Program-made: the position numbers and the translations under genes
The notes under the pieces: generated by a model
Told to the model about the DNA's origin: nothing
Databases searched by the model: none
The model's input: the letters and a program-made list of their open reading frames with translations, nothing else
Part shown: positions 7,764 to 17,243 of the stretch, piece by piece
How the letters are laid out: each line of letters starts with the position of its first letter
Numbering within the stretch: position 1 is the stretch's first letter
Assembly (NCBI GenBank): GCA_017433825.1
Contig: JAFRGL010000006.1
Location: 62,001-126,000 of the forward strand
Direction: 5' to 3'
Origin: Eubacterium sp.
GTDB taxonomy: Bacteria > Bacillota > Clostridia > Lachnospirales > Lachnospiraceae
DNA length: 64,000 nucleotides

Positions 7764-8311
7764 CACAGGAAAGCGCACTGAAGATCTTTAAATGTCTTTC
7801 GGATATGTCAAGGCTTCGGATTGTACAGTCCCTGACACAGGGGGAAATGTATACGGAGCTTCTGGCTGAACGGCTGGCTGTTACGCCTTCCACCGTTTCT
7901 TTCCATATGAAAAAACTGGAGGAAGCAGGGATTGTCGTTTCCCGTAAAGAGCAGTATTATACTGTATATTCCCTTAACCGGGATGTGCTTGGGGCAACCC
8001 TGCTCGACGTTGCAGCTTCCGGGCCCGAACAGGTTGATGAACAGCAGAAGAGGGAGGAGGAGTACCGTCAGAAAGTAATTGATACTTTCTTTGAATACGG
8101 GAAACTTAAGTCCATTCCCGTCCAGCGCAAGAAAAAGCTGATCTGCTATGAAGTCATCGCTGAAAAGTTTGTACCGGGAAAAGTGTACAGCGAGAAGGAA
8201 CTGAATGAGATTATTTCTTCCGTACATGAGGATTACTGCACAATCCGCCGGGATATGATCGGTGAGGGAATCCTGCAAAGAAGCAAAGGCGAATATGTCC
8301 GAATCAGATAG
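7760..8311 (+). CDS. ArsR-type HTH regulator with C-terminal DUF2087
   Basis: 183 residues. The N-terminal 90 residues are an ArsR winged helix (ALKIFKCLSDMSRLRIVQSL, recognition helix LAVTPSTVSFHMKKLEEAGIV, wing RKEQYYTVY). The C-terminal part, from about residue 130, has the DUF2087 pattern KFVPGKVYSEKELNEII and RRDMIGEGILQRSKGEY. No Cys pair of the classical As/Cd/Zn sensors is present, so the signal is unlikely to be a metal bound in the usual alpha3 site. RBS GGAGG precedes 7760. It probably regulates the palindrome-bearing promoter at 7352-7380. Confidence 0.87.
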   Translation: MTQESALKIFKCLSDMSRLRIVQSLTQGEMYTELLAERLAVTPSTVSFHMKKLEEAGIVVSRKEQYYTVYSLNRDVLGATLLDVAASGPEQVDEQQKREEEYRQKVIDTFFEYGKLKSIPVQRKKKLICYEVIAEKFVPGKVYSEKELNEIISSVHEDYCTIRRDMIGEGILQRSKGEYVRIR

Positions 8312-8367
8312 ATGGATTAACATACAGGATGACTGTCAAAGAAAGGTCTTCCAGCAGGGAGAAGGAA

Positions 8368-8811
8368 ATGCTGAATACTGAAAAATATGACACAATCGTG
8401 GAGAAGCTTCTGGAAGCTCCGTATTATGTAATTGATTTTCTGCCAGGACAGGTGCCGGCGGACAGTGGGGGGCAGTATTTTGCCGTGGAGGCATTCTTCT
8501 TACGGCAGCCCCGGAAAACAGAGCTTTACCGGAAATTCGCTCATTTAGTCCTCTGTCTGAACTGTTATTATGATATGGCCGTAACGGACGGAAAAGGCTG
8601 GGCTGAAAACCCGCTGCCCGAAGAGCTGTATAAAAGGATAGAAGAATGCGCGGACAGTGATTTTTTGAATATCCTGATTAAAGACGAGGACAGCCTCGTT
8701 ACGTTTAACGGCGGCGATTTGTATATGACGCTGTATCATCCGTCTGAAGGGCTGATGGAGACGGTAAGGCAGCTGGCGGCTGCGGAAGGCCTGTTTGTGT
8801 CGCCCAGATAA
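8368..8811 (+). CDS. Hypothetical protein downstream of ArsR regulator
   Basis: 147 residues, soluble, acidic, with several aromatic stretches (YYVIDFLPGQVP, LCLNCYYDMAVT, DLYMTLYHPSEG). The pattern of a PADSGGQYFAVEAFF strand region and a C-terminal VRQLAAAEGLFV helix suggests a small alpha/beta domain; I do not recognise the family. ATG 8368 with GGGAGAAGG just upstream is preferred over 8329. It follows the ArsR gene by 56 bp and precedes an EamA transporter by 18 bp, so it is likely in the same operon. Confidence 0.75.
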   Translation: MLNTEKYDTIVEKLLEAPYYVIDFLPGQVPADSGGQYFAVEAFFLRQPRKTELYRKFAHLVLCLNCYYDMAVTDGKGWAENPLPEELYKRIEECADSDFLNILIKDEDSLVTFNGGDLYMTLYHPSEGLMETVRQLAAAEGLFVSPR

Positions 8812-8829
8812 AGGAATGGTAATTACTTC

Positions 8830-9744
8830 ATGAAAAAACAACAGTTACTGGGAAGCCTTTTGCTGCTGGCTGTTGCAGTCATCTGGGGAACTGCCTTTGT
8901 GTTTCAGCGGGTGGGGATGGACTCCATAGAGCCTGTAACCTTTACCGCCTCCCGCATGACGCTGTCTGCCGTTGCAGTAGGGATTCTGGCCGTTTTCCTG
9001 AATAAAAAAGAAACCCGCAGTGAAACAGCAAAAAGAAAGTCTTCCGCCCGCTATTCCGTTATCGGCGGAGTTTTCTGCGGCATTTTTCTGGCTTCTGCCA
9101 GTATTTTCCAGCAGAAAGGAATTGTATATACGACAGCCGGGAAAGCCGGCTTTATCACGGCGTTTTACATCCTTCTGGTCCCGGTGATTGGCTTTGTGAT
9201 TTTCAGAAAGCGGAACACCTGGCTGGTATGGCTTGCGGTTCTGCTCGGCATTGCCGGAATGTATCTTCTGTGCATATCAGACGGTTTCCGGCTGGCGCAG
9301 GGCGACACATATGTTTTTATCTGTGCTGTGCTTTTTTCCGGCCATATACTTTGTGTCGATTATTTTGTACGGAAAGGGAATGCGGTTCAGATTGCGGCTT
9401 TCCAGTTTGCTGCTGCGGCTGTTATCTCCTGGGCGGCGGCATTTATTACGGAAACGCCCGGCCCTGAGAAGATTATTTCAGCGTTGGTACCGATTGCATA
9501 CTGCGGCCTTATCTCCGGCGGCGTCGGATATACGCTCCAGATAGTGGCGCAGAAATATACGGACCCTGCGGTGGCATCGCTGCTGATGAGCCTGGAATCG
9601 GTATTTGCCGTGATAGCAGGCGCTCTCATTCTGCATGAGAGGATGTCTTCCCGTGAGCTTGTGGGATGCATTGTGATGTTTGTTTCCATTATTATTGCAC
9701 AGATACCGGTTCCGTCCGGACGGAAGACGTCAGATAAAGAATAA
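8830..9744 (+). CDS. EamA/DMT-family transporter
   Basis: A 304-residue inner-membrane protein with ten predicted TM helices in two EamA repeats (repeat 1 from about residue 7, with VIWGTAFVFQRVGM; repeat 2 from about 155, ending QKYTDPAVASLLMSLESVFAVIAGALILHERMS). Members export amino acids, nucleotides or small drugs; the substrate is not evident. It is the last gene of the run beginning with the ArsR operon; a short cytoplasmic basic tail closes the protein. Confidence 0.9.
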   Translation: MKKQQLLGSLLLLAVAVIWGTAFVFQRVGMDSIEPVTFTASRMTLSAVAVGILAVFLNKKETRSETAKRKSSARYSVIGGVFCGIFLASASIFQQKGIVYTTAGKAGFITAFYILLVPVIGFVIFRKRNTWLVWLAVLLGIAGMYLLCISDGFRLAQGDTYVFICAVLFSGHILCVDYFVRKGNAVQIAAFQFAAAAVISWAAAFITETPGPEKIISALVPIAYCGLISGGVGYTLQIVAQKYTDPAVASLLMSLESVFAVIAGALILHERMSSRELVGCIVMFVSIIIAQIPVPSGRKTSDKE

Positions 9745-9796
9745 CCGTACCGCCCTGGCTTTAAAGGAATACCGGTGAAACAAACGGAGGATTAAA

Positions 9797-10408
9797 ATGA
9801 CACAGTATGAGCGTATGATAAACGGCCTGTTATATGACCCCCTTGACCAGGAGGTGATAAAGGACCAGGTTTGCTGGCAGAACAGGCTTTGGGAGTTCAA
9901 TCAGTTAAGACCGGCGGATTATGACGCGAAAACCGCATATATGAAAGAAGTTTTTGCCGAATGCGGGGACGGAAACTATATCGAACTGCCTTTTCATGCG
10001 AACTGGGGCGGACATAATACGCACTGGGGTTCAGGCATATACGCAAACTCAAACCTGACACTGGTGGATGACGGGCATATCTATATCGGGGATAAAGTCA
10101 TGTTCGGCCCGAACGTCACGGTTGTCACAGCGGCGCATCCGGTCGAACCCGGACTGCGGGCCAGGGGGTTACAGTACAATAAGGATGTGTATATCGGTGA
10201 AAATGCCTGGATTGGTGCTGGAGCGGTTATCCTTCCGGGTGTTCACATCGGCAGGAATGCGGTAATCGGGGCCGGCAGTATCGTCACGGCGGACATCCCG
10301 GACAATTCAGTGGCTGTCGGAAATCCCTGCCGCGTCATGAGAGAAGCAGGACAGCGGGATCGGGAATTCTTTTTTAAGAATGAGAGAATCGACTGGGAAA
10401 ACCTGTAG
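9797..10408 (+). CDS. Sugar O-acetyltransferase (LacA/Maa/NodL type)
   Basis: A 203-residue left-handed beta-helix acetyltransferase. An N-terminal maltose-acetyltransferase segment (YERMINGLLYDPLDQEV) precedes hexapeptide repeats such as IYIGDKVMFGPNVTVVTAAHP and IGENAWIGAGAVILPGVHIG. The His in TAAHPV is the usual catalytic base. It transfers acetyl from acetyl-CoA to a hydroxyl on a sugar. RBS GGAGG precedes 9797; a strong terminator follows at 10449. Confidence 0.92.
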   Translation: MTQYERMINGLLYDPLDQEVIKDQVCWQNRLWEFNQLRPADYDAKTAYMKEVFAECGDGNYIELPFHANWGGHNTHWGSGIYANSNLTLVDDGHIYIGDKVMFGPNVTVVTAAHPVEPGLRARGLQYNKDVYIGENAWIGAGAVILPGVHIGRNAVIGAGSIVTADIPDNSVAVGNPCRVMREAGQRDREFFFKNERIDWENL

Positions 10409-10448
10409 GCTGAGACAAGGACAGTTTGTAAGGAATTATACATACGAT

Positions 10449-10489
10449 GAAAGAAAAAAGGAATTCATATTGAATTCCTTTTTTCTTTC
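10449..10489. terminator. Strong terminator after the acetyltransferase
   Basis: A perfect 19-bp stem (10449-10467 with 10471-10489) with a 3-nt loop; the downstream arm carries the T-run TTTTTTCTTT. The symmetric A- and T-rich arms would let it work in both directions. Confidence 0.85.
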
Positions 10490-10574
10490 GGGTAAAATAT
10501 AATAATTTAAATATGTGCTTCAGACAAAATCTTAAAACAAGTCATCCGGACTATAACAAGGAGGTTTGGATATA

Positions 10575-10727
10575 ATGGTAAGACATCATCAAAAAAAAGT
10601 GGAGGTACTAGTCATTATCCCACTTGTGCTATGCCTTCTGCCTTCTGAAACGCAGGAGTCTTCTGACGGGACATTTACCCCGGGCGGAGACATCCAGCTG
10701 CCCATCGGAAAAAGCTTTACAGATTGA
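10575..10727 (+). CDS. 50-residue secreted or membrane peptide (or gene remnant)
   Basis: AAGGAGG (10559-10565) precedes ATG 10575. The 50-residue product has a basic start (MVRHHQKK), a hydrophobic stretch VLVIIPLVLCLLP and a polar tail ending in GKSFTD, then TGA at 10725-10727. It lies 28 bp before a lipoprotein gene. It could be a small exported peptide, or the 5' remnant of a lipoprotein gene like its neighbour, since the layout (basic start, hydrophobic core, polar tail) is the same but the lipobox Cys is missing. No family recognised. Confidence 0.45.
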   Translation: MVRHHQKKVEVLVIIPLVLCLLPSETQESSDGTFTPGGDIQLPIGKSFTD

Positions 10728-10755
10728 TTATACGATGATAAAGGAGACTTAAAAA

Positions 10756-11277
10756 ATGCGTCATTCTGAAAGAAATAAGCTTAAATTAGCCGCACTAGTT
10801 GTATTATTATGCCTGGCGTCTGTGCTGCTTGCCGGCTGCAAGGTTAAGGTAACCATTAATAAGCCGACTCACGATCTTCAGGAAACCCTGGAAAACAGGG
10901 CCCTTACCGCAGACCCGGTGGAATTCAGTCCGGACGGTGCTTACGCGGTCGTTTTCCATTATGAGAAAGGCGGCCTTAAGGAAATGGACATGTCCCGGGC
11001 ATATGTGGCATTTTATCCGTATACCGTCATTGATCAGATTGAAACCATTACGGGGGGCAACGAAGAAGAAACGCCTGCACTTCCCTCTGACGCGCAGGAA
11101 ATGCTGGATGAAGCAACCGGCGCGGGCGAACTGCAGAAGATTGCGACGGTTGCCATACTGACCATGGACGACAATACCCTGAAGATTTCCTTTGCGGATC
11201 CGGAGAATGTACCCGGCAGGGAATACTTTTTCATTATCCAGGATGAAGGCATTTCAGGTTCCTTCATTCCGCAGTAA
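10756..11277 (+). CDS. Predicted lipoprotein of unknown function
   Basis: 173 residues: signal peptide with lipobox VLLAGC (Cys28), then an about 145-residue beta-rich domain (VEFSPDGAYAVVFHYEKG, VATVAILTMDD-like strands) ending FIIQDEGISGSFIPQ. No known domain recognised. RBS AAAGGAG is correctly placed. It is followed after 44 bp by the ferredoxin-ASKHA gene; whether they share a transcript is unclear. Expected location: outer face of the cytoplasmic membrane. Confidence 0.8.
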   Translation: MRHSERNKLKLAALVVLLCLASVLLAGCKVKVTINKPTHDLQETLENRALTADPVEFSPDGAYAVVFHYEKGGLKEMDMSRAYVAFYPYTVIDQIETITGGNEEETPALPSDAQEMLDEATGAGELQKIATVAILTMDDNTLKISFADPENVPGREYFFIIQDEGISGSFIPQ

Positions 11278-11321
11278 ACACCTGCCGGTTCTAAGACTTC
11301 ACGAAAGGATACAGGACAAAG

Positions 11322-12845
11322 ATGACTATTACCGTCTATGAAGGAACGAAAAAACATGAACTGCCTTTTAATGAAGGGGAAACCATTCTGACCGTTCTGC
11401 AGAATGCGGGCATTCAAAGTATAACGGCACCCTGCGGCGGCAAAGGTGCCTGCAAAAAATGTATTGTCAACGCCCATGTCGGTGAGGAAGGCGGTCCGGT
11501 CCTGTCCTGCACCACGCCTGCGAAGGACGGCATGGTTGTGGAATTCTATCCGGAAGACAGGTTCTCCTTTGCGGACCGTTTTGCCGGAAGGGTGTTTCCT
11601 CCGGATGCAGGGCTTAAGGGCTATGGCATTGCCTGTGATATCGGAACCACGAAGGTGGTATGCCAGCTGGTCAGCCTGGAATCCGGGGAGCTTGTCTGTG
11701 CGGTCAGCGGAAGCAATAACCAGCGGATTTTCGGCGGGGACGTGCTTTCGCGCCTGGTGGCAGCGGAAGAAGGGCATGCGGACGAAATCCATGAGCAGAT
11801 AATCCTGCAGATTAACGAGTTTATCGGCCAGTTATGCAGGCAGGCGGATATCACATCCGGCGATATCAGAATCCTTGCAGCTGCCGGCAATACCATTATG
11901 ATGCATTTCTTCGCGGGGCTTAATCCCGCGCAGATCAGCACCGCTCCCTTTACGCCGGTTTCCCTTTTCGGCGAAATGAAAAAGTCGCGGGAACTGGGGC
12001 TTGCCTTTGACGGGGACGTCTATCTGTGTCCCTCGGTTTCCGGCTTTATCGGCAGCGACGTGCTCTGCGGCATCCTGACCGGCAGTATGGCCGAGGGGGA
12101 AGACAGCATGATGCTGATTGACCTTGGTGCAAACACGGAAATGGTCATGGGAAACAGAGACGGGATGATTGCCTGTACGGTGGACGGCGGGGCTGCCTTG
12201 AAGGGATCGCTTCTCGATCACGGCATGATCGCAGGCCTTGGCGCTGTTTCCGGAGCGAGGTACCGTGACGGCGAGCTGATTCTCGATGTACTTGGCGCTG
12301 GAAAACCGACTGGAATCTGCGGATCGGGATTTATCGATATCCTTGGCATCCTTTACGAACAGGAAATCCTGGACGAGATGGGCCGTATTGCAGCAGCGGA
12401 TGAAACGGATTCTCCCCTGGCGTCACACATTGGTGAGGAAGAAGGCCGCACGGTATTTTATGTGACGAAAGATAAAAAGATTTATATTTCACAGGCTGAC
12501 ATCAGCAAATTCCAGATGGCAAAAGCAGCCATATATGCCGGCATCCGGGTCCTTTCGGAAGAAACGGGTATCCCGGTTTCACGCATAAGCAGGCTCCTTT
12601 TAAGCGGAGGGATGGGGTCCTTCGTTCACAGGAAGAACGCAGCCCTTTTGGGAATGATTCCCCAGGAGTGCATGGACAATTCTGTAAAGCTGGGCAATAC
12701 GGCCCTTGCAGGCGCTGTTTCGGCAGTATTGTCGGAAAAAGCCCGGGCCGGGCTTTCCCGCATACAGGGAATGGTAAAGGTGATAGACCTGCCCACCCAT
12801 CCGTCATTTTCCGACGAATTTACGGACGGCATGATTTTTGAATGA
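11322..12845 (+). CDS. Ferredoxin-ASKHA protein, RACo-like corrinoid-protein reactivator
   Basis: 507 residues. An N-terminal plant-type [2Fe-2S] ferredoxin has Cys38, Cys44, Cys47 and Cys63 (APCGGKGACKKC...LSC). From about residue 100 an ASKHA ATPase-like domain begins (GIACDIGTTKVVCQL), with the phosphate-binding loop DLGANTEMVMG and the GGMGSF region near the C-terminus. The family reactivates corrinoid enzymes by ATP-driven one-electron reduction of Co(II), as in methyltransferase systems. No corrinoid protein or methyltransferase lies in the window, so the partner is unknown. It is followed by a GNAT gene after 9 bp. Confidence 0.87.
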   Translation: MTITVYEGTKKHELPFNEGETILTVLQNAGIQSITAPCGGKGACKKCIVNAHVGEEGGPVLSCTTPAKDGMVVEFYPEDRFSFADRFAGRVFPPDAGLKGYGIACDIGTTKVVCQLVSLESGELVCAVSGSNNQRIFGGDVLSRLVAAEEGHADEIHEQIILQINEFIGQLCRQADITSGDIRILAAAGNTIMMHFFAGLNPAQISTAPFTPVSLFGEMKKSRELGLAFDGDVYLCPSVSGFIGSDVLCGILTGSMAEGEDSMMLIDLGANTEMVMGNRDGMIACTVDGGAALKGSLLDHGMIAGLGAVSGARYRDGELILDVLGAGKPTGICGSGFIDILGILYEQEILDEMGRIAAADETDSPLASHIGEEEGRTVFYVTKDKKIYISQADISKFQMAKAAIYAGIRVLSEETGIPVSRISRLLLSGGMGSFVHRKNAALLGMIPQECMDNSVKLGNTALAGAVSAVLSEKARAGLSRIQGMVKVIDLPTHPSFSDEFTDGMIFE

Positions 12846-12854
12846 GGAACAAAA

Positions 12855-13418
12855 ATGAAGAATCTTTCGGCTAAAAGGAAAAAGGTACTGGAAACGGAAA
12901 GGCTGATCCTCCGTCCATGGGAACCTTCGGATGCGGAGGAGTGCTATAAATATGCCAAAGATCCCCGGGTGGGGCCCATTGCGGGATGGCCGCCGCATAC
13001 CAGTGTGGAAAACAGCCGCCAGCTTATCATAGGCGTGCTGATGATGCCGGAGAACTATGCGGTTGTACTGAAGGAAACCGGCCTGCCCATCGGAAGCATT
13101 GCCCTGCATTTCTTCAGTGACCTTGCAAAGAAAAGGGACGAAGCGGAGCTGGGATACTGGCTGGGAGTTCCTTACTGGGGACAGGGACTGATACCGGAAG
13201 CCGGAAGGGAGCTTCTGCGGCACGCATTCGAGGACCTGGGACTGAACCGGGTCTGGTGCGGCTACTATGACGGCAATGAAAAATCAAAGCGGGTGCAGGA
13301 AAAACTGGGATTTAAATATCAGTGGACCAGCGACAGCCTGCCGGTACCGCAGATGGGGGAAACCCGTACCGGCCATGTCAACTGTCTGACGAAAGAGGAA
13401 TGGGAGAGTAACAAATGA
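12855..13418 (+). CDS. GNAT acetyltransferase, RimJ/RimL type
   Basis: 187 residues. It opens with [20 protein letters not shown] and carries [23 protein letters not shown] and [23 protein letters not shown], the standard RimJ/RimL-type core with the acetyl-CoA loop GQGLIPEA. It may acetylate a protein N-terminus or a small molecule. It begins 9 bp after the ASKHA gene and its stop overlaps the papain-like lipoprotein start by 4 bp (ATGA), so it is part of a run of coupled genes. Confidence 0.88.
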   Translation: MKNLSAKRKKVLETERLILRPWEPSDAEECYKYAKDPRVGPIAGWPPHTSVENSRQLIIGVLMMPENYAVVLKETGLPIGSIALHFFSDLAKKRDEAELGYWLGVPYWGQGLIPEAGRELLRHAFEDLGLNRVWCGYYDGNEKSKRVQEKLGFKYQWTSDSLPVPQMGETRTGHVNCLTKEEWESNK

Positions 13419-16000
13419 AACACCTGAGAAAGATACTGGTTCTTGCGCTGTGTCTGGCACTGATACTGCCCGGGTGTACGCCGGCTTCCGATAAAGACAA
13501 TACGGATACGGAAGAGAAAGCGGACTACAGCGAATCCTGGAGGGAACGGCCGATTCCGGAATCCTTTGATTTAAGAAGTGTGGATACGGACGGAGACGGT
13601 GAAGGCGACCGCTGCTTCGTTACCCCGGTGCGTTTACAGAATCCCTTTGGCACCTGCTGGGGATTTGCGGCCATTGCAGCAGCTGAAATCAGCATCCTGG
13701 GTTCTGTCCTGCATGATGATCCGGATGCCTGGAAAACACTGAACCTGTCCGAAAAACAACTGGCGTATTTTTCAAATGTACCGCTCGACGACCCGGACAA
13801 CCCGCAGAACGGAGAAGGCATTACACCGGAAGATATCAGCGATTCCATGCAGGTGTATGGTAAAGGCGGTACCGTATTTCTGGCGAGCTCCACTTTTGCG
13901 CAGGGCATCGGACCTTCCAATGAGTACGATGAAAAATACGATGATTATTTCGTATACCGCGGCAGAAACCGCTTAACGGACCAGCAGTATCTGGAGGGTG
14001 AATACCGGAGTTTCCAGTACGCGTCAGAGGATGACTGGTCAATTCCTGAAGAATACCGTTTCAGACAGGATTACGTCCTGCGTGAATCCTGCATCCTTCC
14101 CACACCCGCCGGCAGGACCTTTAATGGCAGTTATATTTACGAACCGACGGCAACGAAGATTATCAAGGAACAGCTGCTGGACAAAAAAGGCGTAAGCATT
14201 GCTTTCTGCGCCGATACATCACTTCCTTCCCAGAATATAACGGAAGGCATATATATTGAGCTTAACAACTGGGCGCATTATACCTGGAATGACGCGGAAC
14301 TTCCCAACCATGCCGTAACCATTGTCGGCTGGGATGATAATTATCCGAAGGAAAATTTCCTGGCTGACCATATGCCGCCGGAAAACGGCGCCTGGCTTGT
14401 AAAGAACAGCTGGGGCTCGGGGGAAGAACCCTTCCCTGCCAGCGGCACTTACCACTGGGGCATTGAGGTGCCGAAGAAGGATGAAAACGGGAATCCGGTG
14501 CCGGATGAAAACGGCGAACCGGTTATGGTAGGCTCCGGGTATTTCTGGCTGTCCTATTATGACAAGTCCCTGGCCCAGCCGGAATCCTTCGTCTTTGACA
14601 TGAGTGTTCTGGAAGATTATGTGGACCAGTATGACTATCTGGCCGCATCTGCCATCAGCACCTCTGAGACTGCGGACACTGCAAAAATGGCGAATGTATT
14701 CACCGCAAAACATGCGCAGACACTGGAAACGATTTCCTGCATTACGGCAGATATGAATACGAAGGTGGATTACCAGGTTTACATCCTGCCGGATGATTTC
14801 TCTGTTCCGGATGAAGGCTTTGCCGTGACAGGCGGTACGGAAACATATGAATACGGCGGTTTCCACAGGATAACACTGCCGGATGCCGTTTTCCTGCAGC
14901 CAGGCCAGAAATATGCCATTGTCCTTTCCATGAAAAACGGAAACGGGGTTTATGAGGTAAATACGCCTACGGGCATTGCCTTAAAGGGCATGTCGAATCA
15001 GAAAGCGATCATTAATCCGAAAGAGAGTTTTGTATTCTTAAACGGAGAGTGGGCTGATTATAAAGACGTAACCGAAGAAATGACTGAGGATATCTCAGAC
15101 ATGTACGGAATGTTCGGCGCTAAAGTTTATTATGACAATTTCCCCATCAAGGGTTACTGCAACTATACGGTCGGCAATATGTCCATTGTGCTTTCTACAT
15201 CTGGCACCAGGCTTTCCTTAAAAGACAGGGAAAACAGCACCGGCATCCGTTTAAGCTTCAGGGGCCTTGAGGGTGCCACGGTCGGCAATCCTGAGATTAA
15301 ATGGCAGCTTCTGCCCGGTTCGGAAGACATATTGGATATGGAAGTAATGTCCGATGGAAACGGTGCCCGGGTGACCGCCCGGAATTATGGAGATGCTTAT
15401 GTGGCGGCGTCTGTTGACGGGATCGGAACCTCCATCGTGAAAATAACCGTGCAGAAAGACATTCCCGAACGTTTCCTGCCTGTGCATACCGTACTTGAAT
15501 ATACGGGTAAACCGTTAACGACAGCTTGTATGGTAATAAGCTCCCGCAATGTGAAGCTTTCGGAAGGCGAGGACTATATCCTGAAATTCTCCGACAATAT
15601 CAGCTGCGGTATCGCGAAAATGGAAATCTGTGATACGGACGGAAATTCCTATGACCCGCCGCTTTTTGCCTATTTCGGCATTAAGCCCGCAAAAGCACAG
15701 ATTGAATCGGTTGCCGTATCGGACGGCCGGGTTGAACTTGTAATAAAAGACCAGTGGGATTCGGGAATCTCCGGATATGAGGTGGAATACAGGCCGGAAG
15801 ATTCCGGCGAATGGACAACCGTTGCGGTTACGGAAGGAACTACGGTGGCACTGGAAGGCCTGAATGAAGGAACATATGAAATACGTGTGCGCGCATATGT
15901 GGATACAGAAGATGCCGAAAAAGGCCCCTATAATGCGGACGTTTATTACAGCGACTACAGCGAACCGGCAGTAGTATCTGCGGAAGAGGATGGTTTATGA
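13415..16000 (+). CDS. Papain-like (C1) cysteine peptidase lipoprotein with FN3 tail
   Basis: 861 residues. Lipobox ILPGC (Cys21) anchors it outside the membrane. A Ca-type motif DTDGDGEGD (57-65) precedes the C1 catalytic domain: Cys81 in FGTCWGFAA, His in [12 protein letters not shown] and Asn in WLVKNSWGS. There follow a domain like the lectin-type beta-sandwich found in clostridial C1 peptidases, a region with Ig-like features and a C-terminal fibronectin type III domain (from about residue 765, [17 protein letters not shown] to YEIRVRAYV). The peptidase probably processes surface proteins or host substrates. Translationally coupled on both sides (4-bp overlaps). Confidence 0.9.
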   Translation: MKHLRKILVLALCLALILPGCTPASDKDNTDTEEKADYSESWRERPIPESFDLRSVDTDGDGEGDRCFVTPVRLQNPFGTCWGFAAIAAAEISILGSVLHDDPDAWKTLNLSEKQLAYFSNVPLDDPDNPQNGEGITPEDISDSMQVYGKGGTVFLASSTFAQGIGPSNEYDEKYDDYFVYRGRNRLTDQQYLEGEYRSFQYASEDDWSIPEEYRFRQDYVLRESCILPTPAGRTFNGSYIYEPTATKIIKEQLLDKKGVSIAFCADTSLPSQNITEGIYIELNNWAHYTWNDAELPNHAVTIVGWDDNYPKENFLADHMPPENGAWLVKNSWGSGEEPFPASGTYHWGIEVPKKDENGNPVPDENGEPVMVGSGYFWLSYYDKSLAQPESFVFDMSVLEDYVDQYDYLAASAISTSETADTAKMANVFTAKHAQTLETISCITADMNTKVDYQVYILPDDFSVPDEGFAVTGGTETYEYGGFHRITLPDAVFLQPGQKYAIVLSMKNGNGVYEVNTPTGIALKGMSNQKAIINPKESFVFLNGEWADYKDVTEEMTEDISDMYGMFGAKVYYDNFPIKGYCNYTVGNMSIVLSTSGTRLSLKDRENSTGIRLSFRGLEGATVGNPEIKWQLLPGSEDILDMEVMSDGNGARVTARNYGDAYVAASVDGIGTSIVKITVQKDIPERFLPVHTVLEYTGKPLTTACMVISSRNVKLSEGEDYILKFSDNISCGIAKMEICDTDGNSYDPPLFAYFGIKPAKAQIESVAVSDGRVELVIKDQWDSGISGYEVEYRPEDSGEWTTVAVTEGTTVALEGLNEGTYEIRVRAYVDTEDAEKGPYNADVYYSDYSEPAVVSAEEDGL

Positions 16001-17211
16001 AAAGAGTACTCACATTAGCACTTGCAGCCTTTCTGGCTCTGGGACTGTTTGGCTGCAGCGGCAACGGCGGGAAGAAGGAAAGCAGCGATAAAGAACCGGA
16101 AGCGCAGAGCAGTTCCGCAGTATCCGAAGCAGTTCCCGCAGGTGAGCGGTTTGATTTCGGAAGGGTCAGCGCGATTATTCCCGAAGGCTGGAATCCTGCG
16201 GATCTTGGAGAGATGGCAGACGGGTTTAATGCTGCTATCATCAAGGGCAGCCCTGACCAGCTGGGCAAGGTTTCCCAGGTGAGTATCATATACTGCCTGC
16301 CGACTGAGATTATTGTATCACCGAAGGAGATGCTTCAGGAACCGAAAAATCTGGAACCCTTTGACCTGGGCGGATATCACTGGACAGCCTGGGAGGCCGT
16401 CTACAACGGCGTTACTTTCAGAGGAGCGGAAACTTACAACGATGACGGCGCAGTTTTTGTCTATCTGATGCAGGCGGAAGACGGGGCAATCCTGGATTTT
16501 GAAGAACCGGATGTCAGGACCATTATGGGCAGCATAGAAACCGAGCCGACCATGGAAGCCGACTGGATAACCATTAATGAAGACGGTTCGGCAGATGCCG
16601 TGCTTCCTTCCGTGGAAGGATATGAATGGGATGGTAGTTCCTACATGGTCAGCAATGATGTGGAAGTGGAAAGGGACATTTCCGAAAATCATTACCACGC
16701 TGCCCCGGTAAGCGGCAGCGGTGTCCTGGTGGAAAAACTGATGCTGGAGAATGAAGACAGCAGCAAGATGGGTGAAGCCGTTATGGCCTTCAGGATAACC
16801 GGCGGAAAGGTTGAGGCTCTTCTGAATGCAGACCGCAGGATATATGATGCGCCGGAGATATACGAAGAACCTGAAGATAACAATGAAGATAATGTGGATT
16901 ATGAGGCATATGCGGAGTTCTACACCGGAATCTGGCGGGACGCAAACAATGACCTTACCATGTTTATCCAGAAGGATGAAATCCTGCAGCACGGCTTCAT
17001 CATAAGCATTCAGTCAAAGAACCGGACGCTGACAGCCGGCGCCGTTCTCCAGGAGAGCGGACAGCTTGTCTATGAAAAAATATCTGTCGGCGGAATGCCT
17101 CCGGTGGAATCCGCAGGATGGTTTGTCATTGACGGTGCCATGCTGATATGGGGTCATGATGATGCTGCCGGCGACTTCAGCTACGCAACGCTTTTTGCCA
17201 GACAGGGATAA
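15997..17211 (+). CDS. Predicted lipoprotein, two-domain, unknown function
   Basis: 404 residues: signal peptide with lipobox GLFGC (Cys20), a Ser/Glu-rich linker, an about 130-residue domain (RFDFGRVSAIIPEGWNPADLG through VRTIMGSIETEP) that resembles the small PsbP/lipoprotein fold seen in clostridial exported proteins, an acidic linker and a C-terminal beta-rich domain (TGIWRDANNDLTMFIQKDE). No catalytic motif seen. It overlaps the peptidase gene by 4 bp and precedes the first RsbU-like phosphatase by 32 bp, so it may be the extracellular partner of one of them. Confidence 0.8.
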   Translation: MKRVLTLALAAFLALGLFGCSGNGGKKESSDKEPEAQSSSAVSEAVPAGERFDFGRVSAIIPEGWNPADLGEMADGFNAAIIKGSPDQLGKVSQVSIIYCLPTEIIVSPKEMLQEPKNLEPFDLGGYHWTAWEAVYNGVTFRGAETYNDDGAVFVYLMQAEDGAILDFEEPDVRTIMGSIETEPTMEADWITINEDGSADAVLPSVEGYEWDGSSYMVSNDVEVERDISENHYHAAPVSGSGVLVEKLMLENEDSSKMGEAVMAFRITGGKVEALLNADRRIYDAPEIYEEPEDNNEDNVDYEAYAEFYTGIWRDANNDLTMFIQKDEILQHGFIISIQSKNRTLTAGAVLQESGQLVYEKISVGGMPPVESAGWFVIDGAMLIWGHDDAAGDFSYATLFARQG

Positions 17212-17243
17212 ACGCAGATTCATCCGGAAGACTGGAGCATATA

